This document shows positions 33,777-36,622 of a stretch of 36,622 nt of DNA, piece by piece. Position numbers and translations under genes: made by a program. Each line of letters opens with the position of its first letter. Positions within the stretch are counted from its first letter, which is position 1. The notes under the pieces were generated by a model. It was not told the DNA's origin. It did no database searches and was given only the letters and a program-made list of their open reading frames with translations. The DNA is from Chloroflexota bacterium (lineage in GTDB: Bacteria > Chloroflexota > UBA11872 > VXNJ01), in the NCBI GenBank assembly GCA_009840625.1, contig VXNJ01000004.1:1-36622 (forward strand), given 5' to 3'.

Positions 33777-34610
33777 TTAACGCCGCGTCCGGCGCCGGCG
33801 CAGGATCAATTTGTCGCTGCGGCGTTTGCCGATTCTGGTTTTGCGCCCCAGCGCCGAGCGACCCCAAGGAGTCTTGGGAGGCATCCCGGTGGGCGCTTTG
33901 CCTTCGCCGCCGCCGTGCGGATGGTCTTTGGGGTTCATCGCCGACCCGCGCACGCTCGGTCGGCGCCCCCGGTGGCGGGAACGTCCGGCCTTGCCCAGCG
34001 ACTGGTTCGAGTGATCCTCGTTGCCAGAGCGACCAATTGTCGCAAAACAGGAGCCGCTGACCATTCGCATCTCACCGGACGGCATGCGCAACGTCGCCAT
34101 GCCGCGATCCTTGGCCAGGACCTGCAGGTAGGACCCGGCCGCACGCGCCAATTGGGCGCCCCGGCCGGGGGTCAATTCGACGCAATGGACCACGGTGCCG
34201 TCCGGAATGTCCTGCAACGCCAGGGCGTTGCCCACGGTCAAGGCAGAACCGGGTCCGGACTGGACGGTGGAACCCAGGGCCAACCCGGACGGCGCGACGA
34301 TATAGCGTTTTTCGCCGTCGGCGTAGTGGAGCAGCGCCAAACGCGCCGATCGGTTCGGATCGTATTCGATCTGGGCGACCTTGGCCGGCACGCCCCATTT
34401 GTCACGCTTCCAATCGACCTGGCGCAGCTTGCGCTTGTGGCCGCCGCCCTGGTGGCGCACCGTGACCCGGCCCTGATTGTTGCGGCCGGCGCGCGATTTG
34501 CGCGGGCGGGTGAGTTTTTTCTCCGGCCGCCGGCGCGTGATGTCGGAAGAGTCGACCGAGACGTATTCGCGCCGCCCCGGCGAGGTCGGTCTGTAAGTCT
34601 TTACCGGCAT
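33777..34610 (-). CDS. rplB: Ribosomal protein L2
   Basis: 277-residue protein close to the peptidyl-transferase centre. It has [18 protein letters not shown], the OB and SH3-like domains, and the C-terminal [16 protein letters not shown] with the conserved His230. The basic tail ends in RRRRTRR. ATG start, 22 bp after rplW. Confidence 0.98.
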   Translation of the reverse strand: MPVKTYRPTSPGRREYVSVDSSDITRRRPEKKLTRPRKSRAGRNNQGRVTVRHQGGGHKRKLRQVDWKRDKWGVPAKVAQIEYDPNRSARLALLHYADGEKRYIVAPSGLALGSTVQSGPGSALTVGNALALQDIPDGTVVHCVELTPGRGAQLARAAGSYLQVLAKDRGMATLRMPSGEMRMVSGSCFATIGRSGNEDHSNQSLGKAGRSRHRGRRPSVRGSAMNPKDHPHGGGEGKAPTGMPPKTPWGRSALGRKTRIGKRRSDKLILRRRRTRR

Positions 34611-34632
34611 GTCTGTTCGCCCGAATCCTCGA

Positions 34633-34914
34633 TCAGGCGCCGAACACGTCGATGCGGTCGTCGGGGCCCAGGGTCACGATCGCTTTCTTCCAGTCCGACG
34701 TGCGGCCGGTATGGCGACCGAAACGCCGGCTGCGGCCGCGCTGTGAAATCACGTTGACTTTGACAACCTTGACTTCGAACATGCGTTCGACTGCTTCGCG
34801 AATCTGAATCTTGTTGGCCGATCGATCGACCTTGAAGACATATTTGTTTTCTTCGGCCAGGTAGGTCGATTTCTCGGTCACTATGGGAGCGATCAGCACG
34901 CTGGCGGCGTCCAT
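34633..34914 (-). CDS. rplW: Ribosomal protein L23
   Basis: 93-residue protein at the tunnel exit and docking site for signal recognition particle and trigger factor. [38 protein letters not shown] and the short loop [24 protein letters not shown] match. ATG three bases after rplD. Confidence 0.97.
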   Translation of the reverse strand: MDAASVLIAPIVTEKSTYLAEENKYVFKVDRSANKIQIREAVERMFEVKVVKVNVISQRGRSRRFGRHTGRTSDWKKAIVTLGPDDRIDVFGA

Positions 34915-34917
34915 CGC

Positions 34918-35571
34918 TCAGCCGCTCCGGTCAACCAGCGTCGCCACCGCGTCAGCGGAAACGACCAGCGTGTCAGACACCAGCACGTCGTAAGTGGATA
35001 GGGTGTCGGCGCGGGCAACATCCACGTGCGGGATGTTGGCGGAAGACCGCAACAACGATTGCTGCGGGTCGCTGTCCACGAGGAGGACGCGCCCGCTGCC
35101 GGAAAGCCCGGCCTCTTTGAGCCAGGTGGCCCGGGTACGGGTCTTGCCGTCACCCAGATCAATCGGATCGGCCCCGCGGATGCTCCCGGATCGCGCCTTG
35201 AGCGCCAGTGCCTGAACGAACGCGCTTCGTCGTTCGCGTCGCGAGAGCTGGCGGGATTTCTTCAGGGGCTTGGGCGCGAACGCCAGGCCGCCACCGCGCC
35301 AGATCGGCGATCTGATTGATCCGTGGCGGGCCCGGCCGGTGCCCTTTTGGCGCCATGGTTTGCGTCCGCCGCCGCGGACCTCAGACCTCAGCAGCGTGGA
35401 CCGGTTGCCTTCGGCCGAATTCAGATGGTGGTCGGCGACCGCGCGTTTGAGAAGGTACTGGTTGATCTCGCAGTCGAACCAGGCCTGGGGCAATTCGAGC
35501 TTGGCTCTTTTCTTCCGGCCATTTGCCCCGATGACCGGGATACGGGTAGTGGCCGCGGGTTCCGAAGCCAT
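34918..35571 (-). CDS. rplD: Ribosomal protein L4
   Basis: 217 residues. The tunnel loop RSEVRGGGRKPWRQKGTGRARHGSIRSPIWRGGG is intact, with PKPLKKSRQLSRRERRSA following. In several bacteria L4 represses the S10 operon; the leader where this would occur lies at or beyond the window edge. ATG four bases after rplC. Confidence 0.97.
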   Translation of the reverse strand: MASEPAATTRIPVIGANGRKKRAKLELPQAWFDCEINQYLLKRAVADHHLNSAEGNRSTLLRSEVRGGGRKPWRQKGTGRARHGSIRSPIWRGGGLAFAPKPLKKSRQLSRRERRSAFVQALALKARSGSIRGADPIDLGDGKTRTRATWLKEAGLSGSGRVLLVDSDPQQSLLRSSANIPHVDVARADTLSTYDVLVSDTLVVSADAVATLVDRSG

Positions 35572-35575
35572 TCCG

Positions 35576-36202
35576 TTAGCTGACCTTCTCGATCGCCAGC
35601 AGCGAGCCGTTTGGCCCGGGAACCGCGCCCGAAAGCAACAGCAGGTTGCGCTCGGGATCGACCCGTACGACCTTTACTCGTGAAAGCGTCGTGCGCTGCC
35701 CGCCGGAGCGACCGGCCATCTTTTTGCCCTTGAAAACCCTGCCCGGGTCCGTGCCCGCCCCGATCGAGCCAGGTGCCCTTTCGCGATCGGACTGACCATG
35801 CGTGCGGCGGCCTCCGCGGAAGCCGTGCCGCTTCATTACGCCGGTGAATCCGCGCCCCTTGCTGGTGCCGACGACTTTCACGCGCCGCGCATCAGAGAGC
35901 ACCGAGACCGTTATTTCCTGGCCCCGTTCGACGTCTTCAAGGTCATCGGACGATGCCCGGAATTCGCGAAGGTGGTTGAACGCGCCCAGTCCCTCGAGGT
36001 GTCCCAGCTCGGGATTGCTCAGCTTCTGTTCGCGGGTCGCCCCGTAAGCCAGCTGGGCGGCATCGTAGCCGTCTGACTCGCGCGACTTGACCTGGGAGAC
36101 CACGCACGGACCGGCGCTGATAACCGTGACCGGCACATAGCGGCCGTCGTCATCGTAGACGTGCGACATGCCCAGCTTGGTTCCGAGCAATGCGGCGATC
36201 AT
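35576..36202 (-). CDS. rplC: Ribosomal protein L3
   Basis: 208 residues. LLGTKLGMSHVYDDDGRYVPVTVI, SKGRGFTGVMKRHGF and the long loop RRTHGQSDRERAPGSIGAG, then GRVFKGKKMAGRSGG, are diagnostic; the Gln of HGQSD is the residue methylated in some bacteria. ATG seven bases after rpsJ. Confidence 0.97.
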   Translation of the reverse strand: MIAALLGTKLGMSHVYDDDGRYVPVTVISAGPCVVSQVKSRESDGYDAAQLAYGATREQKLSNPELGHLEGLGAFNHLREFRASSDDLEDVERGQEITVSVLSDARRVKVVGTSKGRGFTGVMKRHGFRGGRRTHGQSDRERAPGSIGAGTDPGRVFKGKKMAGRSGGQRTTLSRVKVVRVDPERNLLLLSGAVPGPNGSLLAIEKVS

Positions 36203-36209
36203 GACCGGA

Positions 36210-36575
36210 TCAGGATTTCATTTCGATGTCCACCCCGGCCGGCAGATCCAGGCTCAGGAGGGCGTCCATCGTTTCTTGATTGGGGTCGGAAACGAATATG
36301 ACCCGGCGGTGGGTGCGCATCTCGAATTGCTCGCGCGAGTCCTTGTCGATGAACGGCGAGCGAATCACCGTCCACTTGTTCTTCTTGGTGGGCAGCGGGA
36401 CCGCGGTCACGGTCGCGCCGCTGCGCCGAACGCTGTCCAGGATCCGGCGGACCGACTGGTCCAGGATGCGGTGATCGTAGGCGTTGAGCCTGATCCGGAA
36501 GCGCTGGCGCCGCGGCCCGCCGCGGCGCCGGGGGCGCGGCCGGCGGCGGGGGGGCCGCGCCCGCGCCGCCCCCAT
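36210..36575 (-). CDS. rpsJ: Ribosomal protein S10 with atypical N-terminus
   Basis: The family sequence runs from [21 protein letters not shown] (about residue 25) to [11 protein letters not shown], with the normal [23 protein letters not shown] loop. The ATG at 36573-36575 adds about 24 Arg/Pro/Gly-rich residues not usual for S10, encoded by nearly pure G and C. No other start codon lies between it and the conserved part. Close to the window edge the DNA has G-runs and a short TG repeat, so the extension may be a contig-end artefact replacing the true start. Confidence 0.9.
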   Translation of the reverse strand: MGAARARPPRRRPRPRRRGGPRRQRFRIRLNAYDHRILDQSVRRILDSVRRSGATVTAVPLPTKKNKWTVIRSPFIDKDSREQFEMRTHRRVIFVSDPNQETMDALLSLDLPAGVDIEMKS

Positions 36576-36622
36576 GGCCAGCCAGGGGGGTGTGTGTGTT
36601 AGCGCTTAGCGCAGGGTATCGG

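Noticed and set aside
1-36622. CRISPR arrays, rRNA or tRNA genes, insertion sequences
   Set aside because: No regularly spaced repeats, no rRNA-like stretches, no complete tRNA cloverleaf and no transposase-like protein were recognised.

Overview
The window is bacterial and GC-rich. It falls into two parts. From about 20.5 kb to the right edge, the minus strand carries one long S10-spc-alpha ribosomal superoperon. In transcription order it runs rpsJ, rplC, rplD, rplW, rplB, rpsS, rplV, rpsC, rplP, rpmC, rpsQ, rplN, rplX, rplE, rpsN, rpsH, rplF, rplR, rpsE, rpmD, rplO, secY, adk, infA, rpmJ, rpsM, rpsK, rpsD, rpoA, rplQ, truA, rplM, rpsI. Most junctions are overlaps or gaps of a few bases, so translational coupling is probable throughout. 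Many genes start with GTG or TTG. The only sizeable gap in the cluster is about 175 bp between adk and infA. There, map is absent and a perfect TATAAT hexamer plus several inverted repeats suggest an internal promoter or structured leader.

From the left edge to about 20.5 kb is a mixed accessory and housekeeping region. It begins with a class I xylose isomerase (minus), divergent from acetyl-CoA synthetase (plus). Next come a mandelate-racemase-group sugar-acid dehydratase (minus), a TrkH/KtrB potassium-channel subunit (plus), plsY (minus) and an unrecognised membrane protein (plus). A complete type III restriction-modification pair (mod-res, minus) follows. It sits in visibly AT-richer DNA bracketed by a 19/20 direct repeat (7756-7775 and 12703-12722), so it is probably an acquired island. 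The right-hand repeat copy lies in the 3' end of a sulfatase-like gene.

Upstream of the island on the minus strand is a TPR protein gene followed by three tandem sulfatase-family paralogues. In all three the formylglycine Cys/Ser position of the usual C-x-P-x-R motif reads as Thr, so they may not be classical sulfatases. Beyond these lie a site-2-type M50 metalloprotease (plus), an FAD-dependent amine-oxidase-type oxidoreductase (minus) and a small degenerate HD-domain protein (plus).

The organism cannot be named from sequence alone. GC richness, frequent GTG/TTG starts, zinc-binding S4, S14 and L36, the HD-like protein and the sulfatase-like family would fit an uncultured Chloroflexota-like bacterium, but this is a weak inference. 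Together the left genes suggest use of plant- or algal-type sugars (xylose, sugar acids, possibly esterified polysaccharides) feeding central metabolism, beside the translation core. The right edge is low-complexity GC-rich sequence that gives S10 an odd N-terminus and may be a contig-end artefact.
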